NCBI RefSeq assembly: GCF_042242105.1
Contig: NC_092035.1
Coordinates: 12,123,477 to 12,187,476, forward strand
Direction: 5' to 3'
Source: Pempheris klunzingeri
Taxonomy: Eukaryota > Chordata > Actinopteri > Acropomatiformes > Pempheridae
DNA length: 64,000 nucleotides
The notes below the pieces were generated by a model. The model ran no database searches. It was not told where the DNA came from and worked only from the letters and a program-made list of their open reading frames with translations. The position numbers were made by a program, and so were the translations under genes. Positions 1 to 11,774 of the stretch are shown one piece after another (position 1 is the stretch's first letter; the number at the start of each line of letters is the position of its first letter).

Positions 1-712
1 AACGCGATATCTTGCGGCTGCTTCATATCTGAGTGAGAGAAGATTACACTGGACCACATTAGACAAAAGCCTTCTGTTACAATGGTCATTTACACACAGG
101 GTGCCGCCCCTCCAGACAAAAGCACTCCCAGCTCTTATCTTTAGTGTACTTAATCACACCTGTTCAAACCTCGTCATACAGGTAGATGTTTAACGTGTGT
201 GCACACTGTGTGGTTACAGCTCTTTATGAGGCCAGCAGGAGGAGAAAAATAGTTGAAAATGGTTATGTTTTGGTTATAATTAGAGATGCCTGGGAATAAA
301 AAAATCCCAGGCATTCCTTTCCTTCTAAATTTCTGCAGACAATAACTATAATTAAATGTCCCATTTTCTTCTCATTTTCAAGCTCATGCTTACATTTGGA
401 GGTCCTACTACAACAGGTTTACATGGTCTAATGTTCAAAAAACACATTACTTTTCCATTAGTGGACATACCTGCTGCTGCAGCTGTTTTCGGCCTCTGTC
501 AGAATGCTCCGTTTTCTAAGAACAGAACAGTCTTTGTGCTTTGATCTCATCCAGAAACCTTTGTGTTAGTGAGAGCTCGTGTTAATGAAGAAAGAACAAC
601 ATGTTGGATTCAACATGTTTTCAGTGGTCGGAAACAGTTTTAGCATGTCAGAGAGACAAAAATGTTGCCTATTGTAGCTAAACTCTCCAAACAGGACCGG
701 TGTGCGTGTATC
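1..712. other. Non-coding left flank
   Basis: No gene is recognised. The only structured item is a short perfect hairpin at 286-314, listed separately. The few short open frames have no recognisable domain, no splice context and no biased codon use. Confidence 0.6.
286..314. repeat. Short perfect inverted repeat (hairpin)
   Basis: ATGCCTGGGA at 286-295 and TCCCAGGCAT at 305-314 are exact reverse complements separated by a 9-nt A-rich loop. No gene or transposon end is recognised around it, so its role is unknown. Confidence 0.8.
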
Positions 713-1270
713 TACACTGAACAAAAATATAAACACTTTTGTTTTTGCTCCCATTTTTCATGAGCTGAACTCAAAGATCTAAAACATTTTCTATATACAA
801 AAAAAAAACATTTCTCTCAAATATGGTTCACAAATCTGTGTTAGTGAGCACTTCTCCTTTGCCCAGATAATCCATCCCACCTCACAGGTGAATGGTCTGT
901 ATTTGTATAGCGCCTTTCTAGTTATTTCAACTACTCAAAGTGCTTTACATGACATCCTCATTCACCCATTATTCATACAGGAGGAACGTAATTTGGAGGA
1001 GACTATTCTTTCACACTCATTCACACACTGAAGCCATACTTCAGGAGCAAGTTGGGGTTCAGTGTCTTGACCAAGGACACTTCGACATGTTGACCCATAG
1101 GAGCTGGGGACCCTAACCCTAACCCTCTGATTGAGGGACGACCCACTCTACCACTAAGCCACAGCCGCCACAGGTGTTGCATATCAAGATGCTGATTAGA
1201 CAGCATGACTACTGCACAGGTGTGCCTGAGGCTGGCCACAATAAAAGGCCACTCTGAAATGTTCACTTTT
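713..1270 (+). repeat. Left terminal inverted repeat of the Tc1-like element (interrupted)
   Basis: Positions 713-890 and 1177 to about 1270 are together the reverse complement of the right repeat at about 2336-2609. The interruption is a SINE at 891-1168. At the break, the left segment stops at CACAGGTG and the right segment resumes after a second copy of CACAGGTG. Confidence 0.88.
891..1168 (-). mobile_element. tRNA-derived SINE inserted in the Tc1 left inverted repeat
   Basis: Read on the minus strand it begins GGCGGCTGTGGCTTAGTGG, a tRNA-like head with a box A-like TGGCTTAGTGG. A degenerate box B-like segment (GGTTAGGGTCCCC) follows, and it ends with a LINE-like tail containing CTAGAAAGGCGCTATACAAA. 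It is flanked by 8-bp direct repeats CACAGGTG at 883-890 and 1169-1176, so the insertion boundaries are exact. An 8-bp duplication is also typical of hAT elements, but no hAT-like terminal inverted repeat is present, so a SINE fits better. Confidence 0.8.
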
Positions 1271-1304
1271 ATCACCCAGCACAATGCCACAGATGTCGTG
1301 AGTT

Positions 1305-2297
1305 TTGAGGGAGCGTGCAATTGGCATGCTGACTGCAGGAATGTCCACCAGAGCTGTTGCCCGTGAATTCAATGTTCATTTCTCTACCATAAGCCGTCTC
1401 CAAAGGCGTTTCAGACAATTTGGCAGTACATCCAACCGGCCTCACGACCGCAGACCACGTGTAACCACACCAGCCCAGGACCTCCACATCCAGCATGTTC
1501 ACCTCCAAGATGGTCTGAGACCAGCCACCTGGACAGCTGTTGCAACAATAGGTTTGCATAATCAAAGAATTTCTGCACAAACCGTCAGCAACCATCTCAG
1601 GGAAGCTCATCTGCATGCTCGTCGTCCTCATCGGGGTCTCGACCTGACTGCAGTTCGTCGTTGTAACCGATTTGAGTGGGCAAATGCTCACATTCGATGG
1701 CGTCTGGCACGTTGGAGAGGTGTTCTCTTCACGGATGAATCCTGGTTTTCACTGTTCAGGGCAGATGGCAGACAACGTGTGTGGCGTCGTGTGGGTGAGC
1801 GGTTTGCTGATGTCAACGTTGTGGATGGAGTGGCCCATGGTGGCGGTGGGGTTATGGTATGGGCAGGCGTATGTTATGGACAACGAACACAGGTGCATTT
1901 TATTGATGGCATTTTGAATGCACAGAGATACCGTGACGAGATCCTGAGGCCCATTGTTGTGCCGTTCATCCACGACCATCACCTCATGTTGCAGCATGAT
2001 GATGCACGGCCCCGTGTTGCAAGGACCTGTACACAATTCCTGGAAGCTGAAAACATCCCAGTTCTTGCATGGCCAGCATACTCACCAAACATGTCACCCA
2101 TTGATCATGTTTGGGATGCTCTGCATCGGCGTATACGACAGCGTGTTCCAGTTCCTGCCAATATCCAGCAACTTGGCACAGCCATTGAAGAGGAGTGGAC
2201 CAACATTCCACAGGCCACAATCAACAACCTGATCAACTCTATGCGAAGGAGATGTGTTGCACTGCGTGAGGCAAATGGTGGTCACACCAGATACTGA
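1305..2297 (+). pseudogene. Tc1-type DDE transposase, start-disabled and active-site altered
   Basis: A 330-codon frame encodes a Tc1-family cut-and-paste transposase. N-terminal helix-turn-helix segments (about residues 1-100) bind the inverted repeats. The DDE catalytic core follows: D144 in FTDES, D232 in QHDDARP and the third position at 267 in SPNMSPIDHVWD. D232 and residue 267 are 34 residues apart, the Tc1 spacing, but position 267 is Asp instead of the usual Glu of Tc1 enzymes (D34D is normal in mariner). The natural ATG at 1284 is followed five codons later by TGA (1299-1301). Translation could start only at non-ATG codons or at the internal ATG 1326. The rest is open, so the copy is fairly young, but it is probably non-functional. 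Confidence 0.85.
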
Positions 2298-2335
2298 CTG
2301 GTTTTCTGACCCCCCCCAGACCCCCCCCCCCAAGC

Positions 2336-2609
2336 AAAACTGCACCTTTCAGAGTGGCCTTTTATTGTGGCCAGCCTCAGGCACACCTGTGCAGTATTCA
2401 TGCTGTCTAATCAGCACCTTGATATGCCTCATCTGTGAGGTGGGATGGATTATCTTGGCAAAGGAGAAGTTCTCACTAACACAGATTTGTGAACAATATT
2501 TGGAGAAATGTTTTTTTTGTATATAGAAAATGTTTTAGATCTTTGAGTTCAGCTCATGAAAAATGGGAACAAAAACAAAAGTGTTGCATTTATATTTTTG
2601 TTCAGTGTA
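2336..2609 (-). repeat. Right terminal inverted repeat of the Tc1-like element
   Basis: The intact right arm, about 274 bp, ends at TA 2608-2609. Its reverse complement matches the left arm, including the stretches GATAATCCATCCCACCTCAC and CCACAATAAAAGGCCACTCT. A poly-C tract at about 2311-2330 lies just inside it. Confidence 0.88.
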
Positions 2610-5600
2610 TTTTTACCCGTAAATCCTTGCATGATAGGGGTAATTTTTGACTACGTTTTCAGTAATGCTCACTTGGAAGGACTCTAGCTGGGGGTATTTG
2701 GTGCCACTCACACACACAGCTGAACCAAACACCTGTGCACAGTTTGCTCTCGGAGCGTCACCCTTCCACTGTGATCACATTACTAATGTTGGTCCAGTTG
2801 ATGCTGCACAACTGTGAGCAACGTGGGAGGATGTCGTATTTGTAACCCGGGACCCACTTGTGGTGGATTTCCCATAAGGCCGAGCATGTGTTCAGTTGGT
2901 GTGTGTGTGTGTGTATACATGTGTGGGAGAGGGGGGTTTCATGGGAAAACAAATGTGATGAATCAATGCTGGATAATAGTTGAGGGGAACATATGGTTGT
3001 AACCACAGAGGACGGGTATGTCACGTCCTTCAGACCAAAGTCATGCATACATTAAAATCAATACTCATATTTTGTTTTCGATGATTCAGATCACTGCCTT
3101 TGGTTCAACAGAGCTTGTTAGGTGAAAATCAACTCAGTGAAATAATTTCAGAGCTCACCGTTGGAGGATGCAGCTCTCCCTTGAACTATTGCCCAGAGAA
3201 GTGTTGCATCACTTCGCTAGAAGTGTTTTCATTTCTTATAACGCCAGAGGCATTATAAGGCTGTTTTCCCACAAACAATGAAGAGTTACTGAACGTTGTG
3301 ACCCACAGCAAATCACAAACAGGCTGATATCAGTTGCAGTTCTTTGTTATTTCTGGCTTTGGCAACAGAGAAGGACAATATTATCAACCAGTTTGTTGTG
3401 GTTGCGTGTTTGGGGAACCTCGTTTCCGATCAGGGGCGCTGCAAGACGGTTAATAAGTACAAGCTAAAGACCTTGTCTAGATCGCAACCCTTAAAATAGA
3501 AACACAAGAAACACAGAAACCTTTCAGAGTGTCCGTCAAAACAGAATGAACCCTGTGGCAGAAACAGAGAGAAAAGAAACACGAGATGAAAGACCAAAAA
3601 ACGTCCACTCCAGTCATCTGTGATCACCCTCAGGGTTACAATGGGTGGGTGCGATGGGTGGGGAGCAGCCAGGCATCCCCCACTTACACACAGACTCCCT
3701 TGCGCACACACATCCTGTCAAGAGCATTAAGCACAGACACATAAATAGAGGTTGATTTTGCTCCCATAGCATGAAAACCACATCCTTTAATAATCTCTCA
3801 CACGTGTGTGTTTTTGCTGCAGCTGAGCCAACCCGAACCTCTAATGTGTTTAAGAGGCGGCGTAAACAAAATTCCCTTCAGCATCATTGCGAATAATGTC
3901 CAGTTGAATAGAAATACAATGAGGGACAGTACGAAATAATTTTGAATCTTTTAAGATTAGAAATTATTCTGACTTTATCCTCGACTTTGTAATGACACTC
4001 CCTAGGACCTCAACGCAATATAACATCTCATTGGTACAACTCAGTTCGCCATATGATTTCACATTTACATGGAGTAACCTAATTTAAAACTAACAGAGGG
4101 GGACTTTTAGGAAAATATGCTTATTTGCTTTCTTAACAATAGCTGGTTAGCTTAGCTTAGCATAAAGCCTGGAAGCAGAGGTAGACTGCTAGCCTGGCTC
4201 TGCCTTAGAGAAACAGAATCCACCTACCCGATCCTCTAATTAATTACTACACGATATATCTTGTTTGCTTACAATACAAAACACATCTACTATGCACACT
4301 AGAACAATAATTTGTACCTGTTTATTCCTTTCATTTGTCAATCTGCAACTGCAGAAGAATGCTGAAATATAAATTTGGGTTCTTTAAGAAATTACAAATA
4401 CTCCTCCCCAAAAAAGCCAGACTACCCTCCAATCTGCAAAAAGAAAATATGTATAACTCTTAGTGTAACCCTCTAACCTCCCCTCCCACCTAATAACTTG
4501 CATACAGTCCCTAAGTAGGTTGAGTATTGCAGTGACAGCAAGAATGAGAGACAAAATCCTTCATGCTGTGTGAGTAACCTTTTATCCTTTTGTCTTGTTT
4601 TCATGTGCACACACACACTTGCTGTGCTGTATGAACATGTGTGCTGGGGGTGTTTTCAGGTTGTGTGTGTGTGTGTGTGTATGTGTGGGGGTGCTTGCAG
4701 GGGCTTGCCATGTTGTCATGAATGTCTGGCCATGAAGAAACTGATCACTTTAACAAGAAAGCCCCACTCCTCCTATGGATTTCTCAAGCTCAGGGCGGGG
4801 TCGAGCATGTGTGTGTGTGTGTGTGTGCTCATGCGTACACGCCGTCAAATGTGGCGTGGTCTGCACAAGAGGCGGAGACAACAAAAGCAGGATGTGATAC
4901 AGCAGGACCCCACTTCCTCATACAGATCCAATGGAACCAGCACAGTGCAGAGAGCGCCACCTATTGACAAATGGGCGCCACAGTGGCGGCGTGCTGGTAA
5001 AATTCCATTCCCACTGATAAGGAGCGTGCAAGTGCAGATAGGCCGCACTAACATTGTTTGATAAGATCCGAGGAGCCTTGTGCGTGTTTGTGGGAATTCC
5101 AGCCATGCATAGTTGGGGAAACAAAAGTCAGGGGGCTGTTGTGTGCGGAGCGCAGGAAGAGGGTTTTTCTTTTCTTTTTTTTGTCTCTTACATGTGCTCA
5201 CTGAAGGCCCAGCTGGACCCCACCCATCCCAGTGTGCACACACACACACACCGTAGAAGCACCATACAGTTTGAGGAGGGCAAACCACTTATCATCCAAA
5301 AGAGCAAACACACAACAACGCAAACAAAAACTTTAGCACCCAACACTGCACACTGCTGCATGCGCTGACAGAAAAGTCCTTCAGCCAGCACACTTGTGTT
5401 CAGCAGGAAAAGTGAATTAATTAATGCAGCTAAAAGCCTCCTGGAAGCTTTGACTTCCATTTGGGGTTTTAAGCTGTGATGTGAGGACTTGAGAGCCAGA
5501 AGCTATTATGCTAAAAGACACCATATCAGTTTTCCCTCAGGGCCTCCATCGCTATCGGCCCCAGCTGCACGAGCCTTGAAAGCTCATTTTTAATATAAGA

Positions 5601-7260
5601 TTTAGAGGGTGATGTCATACCTCAGGTTACACAATGGCACCCTCCTCATTCATATGTCACAGAGGTCTCTCTGTGATTAATAGTGTTCGACAGGAGTGTA
5701 CGTTGAATTATGGTGCTCCTATTAAATGCGGTTCACTAAATTAAAAGGTCATTTTGATATAAAAACTCACATTCCAGGCTAATTTATGCGTAATTTATGG
5801 ACACAAAGGCAGCCAGCTTTCCATTCAGAGGCAACGAAGAGTCGCCAAAGGGATATTTGTGTCACAGATTGAAGATAATACATCCTACATTGGCAGAATA
5901 ATTCAATTAAAGTGTCTTTTAGACAGAGAGATCTCTCCTAAGGGACTGTATGAAAGTGTTAAGCATCATAAAAAGGGGAGTGTTGTGTGTCTTTTGTGAT
6001 GGGAGGAGGGTGGAGCTGAGTTAGTATATACTAGTACTACTCACTGATTAATTGCTTGTCAATTTGTCAAGCAAAAACAACAAAAAAATTCCATGATTCC
6101 AGCTTCCAAGTGTGAATATTTTGTGCTTTTTTTTTGGTCTTATATGATAATAAGCTGAATATTTGGGGTTTTTGGACAAAATGGAACAGTGTAAAATGTC
6201 AACGTGAAGAAATTGTTGTGGACATTTTTCACTTTTGTTAGATACTTTATAGATCAAATTATTAAACAGCCAACTAAGAAATTGATAATGATTGAAATTT
6301 TAAAAAAGTGACACATAAGCCCCCATTACAGCCTCTGTCGCCACCACGGTACTTTTCACACTGTCCCTAAATTTCAGTTTTGCTGCCACCATATTCAGTA
6401 GCATTCCTTGGATCATCTTCATTCAAATAACTTTAAATGAGTGCATGTGTAACTTGTCAACCACCCAGACTTTCTACATTTTCAGTGTGTGATTATATCA
6501 AACTGTCTGAGTGGCTCTGAGGACATAATAACCCCTCAGATGTCCACTCTAGTGGTTCTGACGCAGAGAAATGTTTCTTGTTTCTGCTCCACAACCATGA
6601 ATTATACTAAATACTCGTTCATCTCCTTCCCTCACAACATGTAATTGCACAACAGGTCAAAAGCTTGCCTCATCATGTCGTGAGATACCTTCCACTCTTG
6701 AATTCTTGTCTGGAGGCTGTATGGCTGCATGTATGCGAGGGCTGCATGTTTCTGCACGCTGAACCTAAACATCAAATCCTATAGCTCATGGCATTCCTCC
6801 CTCAGCATCTGGAAAACACTGAAATGTAGTTTTATTACCTCCTTACTGAATTCTTTAATCCCCAAGATTGTGGGTGTAATCCTCTACTCTTTTTTTATGC
6901 TTTGATGCTGACGTTAACGCAGCATTGTTGCCTTAAAAATCCAATGTACACACCTAAATCCTGACACAGAGAGGTACTCCTACAGTACATATTAGGCAAA
7001 TCACAGCACAACTGTCCCTGAGGCCCTATTAGTTTGATACTGAAACATATTTATCACACCACAAAATATTCAAGATATTCAAAAGTTGTATTCATCTCCA
7101 TTTCTTAGAAAAATGATGTCTGGAAACAGATACAAGATAAACAGAAATAACAAACTGTGCACTCAGTTGCACTAAGCTCCTTCATTAGAAACTCATGGCA
7201 AAATAACCCCTCATGACCACTTTGAGTGCATCTATGAGGCTGCAGCGCCATCTAGAGGTG
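2610..7260. other. Gene-poor stretch between the Tc1 element and TCEANC
   Basis: No exon is recognised. It contains GT-rich microsatellite at 2898-2916, 4661-4690 and 4809-4830, CA repeats near 5238-5252, and a fragment of a dispersed miniature element at about 4095-4290. Open frames of 60-160 codons here are translations of microsatellite or have no domain. Confidence 0.55.
4095..4290 (+). mobile_element. Fragment of a dispersed miniature element (same family as 37486-37873)
   Basis: The core GGTTAGCTTAGCTTAGCATA, followed by GCCTGGAAGCAG and CTAGCCTGGCTCTGCCTTAG, matches the interior of the copies at 37486-37873 and 18812-19301. The terminal inverted repeats are eroded, so the ends given are approximate. 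Confidence 0.65.
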
Positions 7261-7261
7261 A

Positions 7262-7372
7262 ACTCAGGGAACTTCCTGTGTTTTGAACAAAGATTCAACA
7301 TGGCTGCTCCCTTGCAGACGTTACTGAGATTAGTGCTTGTGGGAAGAAGCTGCAAACAATGAGGCATTTCAG
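7262..7372 (+). promoter_or_regulatory. TCEANC: Putative TCEANC promoter and non-coding first exon
   Basis: An ETS-like site (ACTTCCTGTG, 7271-7280) and a YY1-like site (ACATGGCTGC, about 7298-7307) lie together. They are followed by a good splice donor, TTTCAG|GTAAAC, after 7372. The matching acceptor CTCTCTCTGCAG ends at 7561, directly before the coding exon. TATA-less ETS/YY1 promoters with a short untranslated first exon are common in housekeeping genes. The transcription start is not determined. Confidence 0.5.
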
Positions 7373-7566
7373 GTAAACCGACTCAAATCCATGTTTTTGT
7401 ATGTTGAATTTTGCATCCTGCTAAGTAGCAGATCAGGAAAACAACACAGTCACCACACAGGTGTTGTGTACTAAGCTACAGATCTTTATTGGTACTTTTC
7501 TTAAAGATTAGGTAGTTAGGTGCACCACTCAGGTATGTAACATCTCCCCCTCTCTCTGCAGCCACC

Positions 7567-8562
7567 ATGGATGCAAAAGAGATAATCCACTGTGTCCTGC
7601 AGATAGAGAAATCCAATGCAGACAGCAGCTATGGGAACATCCTGACCCTCCTCTGTGACCTGGATAAGTTGCAGGTCACAGCAGAGCAGCTGGAGACGAC
7701 GGACATTGTCAAAGTTCTCTACAGGCTCCTGAGAACCTGCTCTGATAACAGCGTGAAGAAGACGGCAAAGAGCTTGTTGTCCAAGTGGAAGAGGCAGTAC
7801 AGCAAAGGTGTGAAATGTGAGAAGGACAATCCTGGGCTCTCTCGCAGGGTTTCTCCTCCATCTCCAGGCGAGGCTGGGGATTACCACGGAGGTCCAGCAC
7901 CGACGTGTGATAGTGCTGCGCAGAGTGTGACGTGTGCAGAGCTAGAAGCTTCATCCGTAGTGGCCAAAGATGGCCTCCGGTCTGATCCCTGCACAGCAGA
8001 GAGCACCTCCGCATCTTGTATCTCCTCATCTGTAAGATCCAAATGTGATCAGCTCCTTCTTGCTGCTCTTTGCCCCGAACTTCCTGATCAAGGCAAGGCC
8101 GCAGCGCTGGCCCAAGACATCGAAGAGCACATCCATGAGCTCCATAAGTCCAGCCAGGTCAAGTACAAAGCCTGTGTGAGGAGCAAGGTGGCCAACTTGA
8201 AGAATCCTAAAAACGGGCATCTTGGGCAGGGCCTCCTGAGCGGCTCGCTGTCACCTGAGGCCTTCGCACGGATGTCCTCGGAGGAGATGGCCAGCGTGGA
8301 GCTCCGGCAGCTGAGGGAGGAGTACTCTTCCCGAGGTGTGAGCGAAAGGCAGCTTCCTCAAGGGATAGAGGGGACGCAGACGCAGAAGATCCGCTGCAGG
8401 AGATGTGGGGGGTCAGACTGTCGGGTGACGCAGGTGTCCAGGGGTGCCCTTTTCTTACCCGCGTGGGTGAGGCAGAGCGGCCCTGACGAGGACGCAATGA
8501 CTTTTGTGACCTGCAGCAGGTGTGGGCAGCAGTGGTACCACAGTGGCTGGGTCTGCCTCTGA
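7567..8562 (+). CDS. TCEANC: TFIIS-like protein TCEANC
   Basis: The frame encodes 331 aa in a single coding exon; human TCEANC is about 350 aa. The start is the ATG in a near-perfect Kozak context (CCACCATGG), five bases after acceptor AG 7560-7561. Three TFIIS-type regions are seen: an N-terminal helical (LW/Med26-type) domain at about residues 1-80, a TFIIS central domain at about 153-265 (VKYKACVRSKVANLKNPKN), and a C-terminal zinc ribbon with C277, C280, C316 and C319. An Asp-Glu pair (D307-E308) sits where TFIIS carries its RNA-cleavage-stimulating acidic hairpin. TFIIS binds RNA polymerase II and rescues arrested complexes; a similar role here is inference. RAB9A next door on the same strand matches human Xp22.2 and supports TCEANC over TCEA1-3. 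Confidence 0.86.
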   Translation: MDAKEIIHCVLQIEKSNADSSYGNILTLLCDLDKLQVTAEQLETTDIVKVLYRLLRTCSDNSVKKTAKSLLSKWKRQYSKGVKCEKDNPGLSRRVSPPSPGEAGDYHGGPAPTCDSAAQSVTCAELEASSVVAKDGLRSDPCTAESTSASCISSSVRSKCDQLLLAALCPELPDQGKAAALAQDIEEHIHELHKSSQVKYKACVRSKVANLKNPKNGHLGQGLLSGSLSPEAFARMSSEEMASVELRQLREEYSSRGVSERQLPQGIEGTQTQKIRCRRCGGSDCRVTQVSRGALFLPAWVRQSGPDEDAMTFVTCSRCGQQWYHSGWVCL

Positions 8563-8589
8563 ATTCAAGTGTCAGATTTATTGGTTTGG

Positions 8590-8595
8590 AATAAA
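8590..8595 (+). terminator. TCEANC: TCEANC polyadenylation signal
   Basis: AATAAA lies 28 bases after the TGA stop codon, implying a very short 3' UTR. Confidence 0.65.
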
Positions 8596-8599
8596 AAAT

Positions 8600-11575
8600 G
8601 TCATCAAATGTGTGGCCAAGTCTACAATTAGTGGGTTAATCAATTAGTGGGTTAACAGTAAATTAATCAGCAACAATTTTGATCGTAAAATGTATCATTT
8701 TAATAATGAAAATGACAAAAATGTACTCAATCAAGCTCATATGAGAATATTTGCTGGTTGTCTTTTCTATGATAGCAAACTGAATATGTTTTGGTTCTGG
8801 CCTGTAGGTCGACTACTCTTGTAGTAGTTTTTTTTCCAAAAAAAAAGAGCAAGGGCCAGAGTGTCTTTGTTTACTGACACCAGATGCAAGAATTACTGAA
8901 AAATGGGTCAGGCTGGTTAATCAGTCTATAAAACAAACATTGTAAAATATTCAGTATTCATAAAGCTTTTTTTGTTTGACCAAAATCTGAAAATATTCAG
9001 TGTACTTTCTTAGATGACTTAAAAAATCCAGCAAGTATTCACTTTAAACCATTTGAAACCCTAAAGTGACACAACATGTCCTTGTTGCCCAGGGACCAGT
9101 CTTTCTGGCTCTACTATCAGACACAGTTGTGTGAAACCGTTATTCAAGTGGTTTTCCTGTTTTCACCTCAGTCGTGTTTCTGTATGAACAGAGAAACTTT
9201 TATAGACTTTCACGAGAGCTAAAAACATTGCGGTTGACGCTCTGTGGAGTGTAGTTTCTTGAAGAGGTGCTTGATTTGACCCCAAAAGCGCCAGTATGTG
9301 ATTTTGATGTCCAATGGAACAACAACAAAATGAGACAAAAGACTTTCCTGCAGCAGACACAGGAGGAACGGTGAGAGGAATGCAGAGTGGAAACAAAGGA
9401 CAGAGCCCTCTGGCGGGATGGAGCACATACTTGTGGTTTAAACAAGAAATTTCGAGGATGTGTCCTTTATTGTGCATGACATTTGGAATTTTAGTGCGTT
9501 CAGCAGAAAATGTGTAACTATGAGCCCAAACTGTGTCACTGCCCTCCTACTACGGGCTGAAAAGCACAGTCACTGTTTAATGCAGCTTCAGACTGAAACC
9601 ACAGCTTTTCAAGAAGTAGCTCTCGTCATCTGCTTCTTGCTGAATTGTTTCCTGTCTCCTCCCGTTCTTCTACACTTACAGTCGCTCCTCTAACTGCTTT
9701 TCCCCGGCTCCTCTGTCTTACATTAACATGCTCTGCTCAGAGGAACAATCTAAAGCCTCTACGATCGTGACCTTTGCCCTCACTAATGTATAATTCTCAT
9801 GATTTCAAGGATGAGACGGTGTTCTGTTGCACTTATTGTAAGTCACGCTGAGCATGCTTGCTTGAATTCCTTTAGAAAAAAAACTAAGAAAACACGCCCA
9901 TAGCCACCTACAATATCCCATTCATTTGAAGCTGCAGTGGATGAGGCATGTGAGCTTAGAAAACAGTGAGCATGTGAGTCAGTAATCTGCCCTCCAGCGC
10001 ACCCTCAGGGTAGGATATCCCATGGTCCTCCGCTCAGCTTACGTGGCACCCTGGCTCATTTACACGTCGCTGTGACATCACGTCGACGAGGCTCCGCTGT
10101 GGAGGCCGGAGAGTTTCACAAAACTGTTCAAATCGCTCGCTTTTATCCTCGGTCACTTTGTCTGCACCAGGTCGATCCACGTCTGCGTGTCCCCTGTGTG
10201 CTGTTCGTTGGCTTTTATTTGGCATTTTTCACTAAAAAATTGAAACTCAAGAGAATTAAGTCTTCTTTGTAATGTTGTTTTGTTGCTGCGGGAAACCCTA
10301 AAACACACGCAGCATACCGCCTGCACGCTGGTCACACTGTTAGAAGTCAGTTCTGCTTTCATGTCACATGCATGTGGCTCCTTAATGTGACTCTATATTT
10401 CATTTTTTATCTCCTCATGCAAACCAAGCAGCTTAAAGTGGGCTCATTTTATTCTTTATTTTTTACAGTCTTCCTCCTTTTTTGTCTCATTTGCTCAGGT
10501 CGACCTTTCTGTTCTTGGCTGCCGGCTCAGTTGGTTTTAAAAGGACAAATTGGGGAAATCCAAAGATAAAATCCCCTGTAACCAAAGTCCCCTTTGTCAC
10601 GGCTGTCTGACTGCAGTATCTTGTCAGCAGATACAGCAGGCAGCTTGGTATTTCAGCACTGCAGCTCTTCTCTGTGTTGTGTCTCCTTTCAGATGCTCCC
10701 CATCACTCGAGTGCTGTGTTCCACCCTTTCAGTCACGGTGGCCTGTCAAATCAGTGCTCTGCGGCCATTTATCACACGGACACAAACAGACACAACATGC
10801 TGCAGACAGAGGTAAGGATCTGGAGCTGCTTTGGACTCTGAACCAGCTGTAAGAGGCTTGGAAACCTGCAGAAACTCTGATAATTGCTCATCTGTGCAGC
10901 GACGGTGCACAAGGGACAGTGCAATATACTGAAGTCAGGTCCTTTAATCCAGTGGTTTCCAACACTTCTGTCCTGCCCAAGTCTGAAGTTGTGAACATTT
11001 AATGTATTTCACAGGAAAAAAAGGATTAGGGAAGAAGTTAACATAGTTTTGTTTTTGAAAGTTATGTTTTTCTTGCATATACAAGAAAACCTTTAAAGTA
11101 ACTTAGACTTAGACTTTTCTGGTAACATGGTAACATCACAATAGTAACATGATGGTAACATCACAGATATTAAAATGTGTTACATTTAAACTGGCCTGAC
11201 TTAGTTAAAACTGGTATACAGCAGTTTCCTGATCTGCAGCATTAAAAAAAGACAGAAAATCCGGAACAATCAACTGACACTAAACAACAGAAGCCCCACA
11301 GACCCACAGAGGGGAGGACTGGTGTGGGGTGTGTGTAATAAGGTGTGTGTGAGCTGAATCAGTGGCTGCAGGTGTGTCCTTCCATCATCCCCTGTTAGAA
11401 GGGTGGAATAGAGATCATGGCACTACTGTACTTATTGTGGGCCCTCATGTACTGAGGGTACAACCATCATGTTTAACCCAGTGATTCTTCTAATACAGGT
11501 TACATCTATTTATTTAAAAGTGGTCTTACATGTGGAATAAGAAACACAGAGACAGTTTTGGTACAGATGGACGGT
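8600..11575. other. TCEANC-RAB9A intergenic region
   Basis: No coding exon is recognised. It is AT-rich unique sequence with small direct repeats of GGTAACAT around 11120-11160. EGFL6, the other neighbour of TCEANC in human, is not seen here. Confidence 0.5.
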
Positions 11576-11774
11576 ACAATGAAACGATGCTCCGGGCGCA
11601 TGATGAGAGGAGGCGTGACGCTCTCGGGTCATATGAGCGCGCGGAGCGGCTGCGGGGCCACAGAGAGCAGCGGGGACGCCGCAGCGCCATGTCACCGGCC
11701 CACAGCTGCACCCTGCCGGGATGGATGAGGGGGATTTAGCCGCTGCAGCCGGGCAGTGAACGCCACGCAGACAG
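11576..11774 (+). promoter_or_regulatory. RAB9A: CpG-rich RAB9A promoter / non-coding first exon
   Basis: This is a compact CpG-rich block in AT-rich surroundings. It ends with the donor sequence CGCAGACAG|GTACAG after 11774. It is the only CpG-dense block upstream of the RAB9A coding exon, which itself begins just after splice acceptors near 14222. A non-coding leader exon spliced to a single coding exon fits the known vertebrate RAB9A structure. The transcription start is not determined. Confidence 0.6.

Larger units (their letters stand above)
713..2609 (+). mobile_element. Tc1-like DNA transposon with long terminal inverted repeats
   Basis: Both ends read TACACTGAACAAAAATATAA inward, with a TA dinucleotide at 713-714 and 2608-2609, as expected for Tc1/mariner insertion. 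The inverted repeats are long, about 270 bp each once an inserted SINE at 891-1168 is discounted. Between them lies a 330-codon transposase frame (1305-2297). The element is close to full length, but the transposase start is broken and its third catalytic acidic residue is altered. It is therefore probably immobile unless another copy supplies the enzyme. It lies upstream of TCEANC with no sign of involvement in that gene. Confidence 0.93.

Noticed and set aside
1111..1126. Telomere-like CCCTAACCCTAACCCT
   Set aside because: Only about two and a half units, and it lies within the degenerate box B part of the SINE; better read as local slippage than an interstitial telomere.
4570..5061. 163-codon plus-strand open frame
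   Set aside because: Largely translation of GT microsatellites (runs of VCVCV); no domain.
7516..8497. Minus-strand frames across TCEANC
   Set aside because: Antisense shadows of the TCEANC coding exon.
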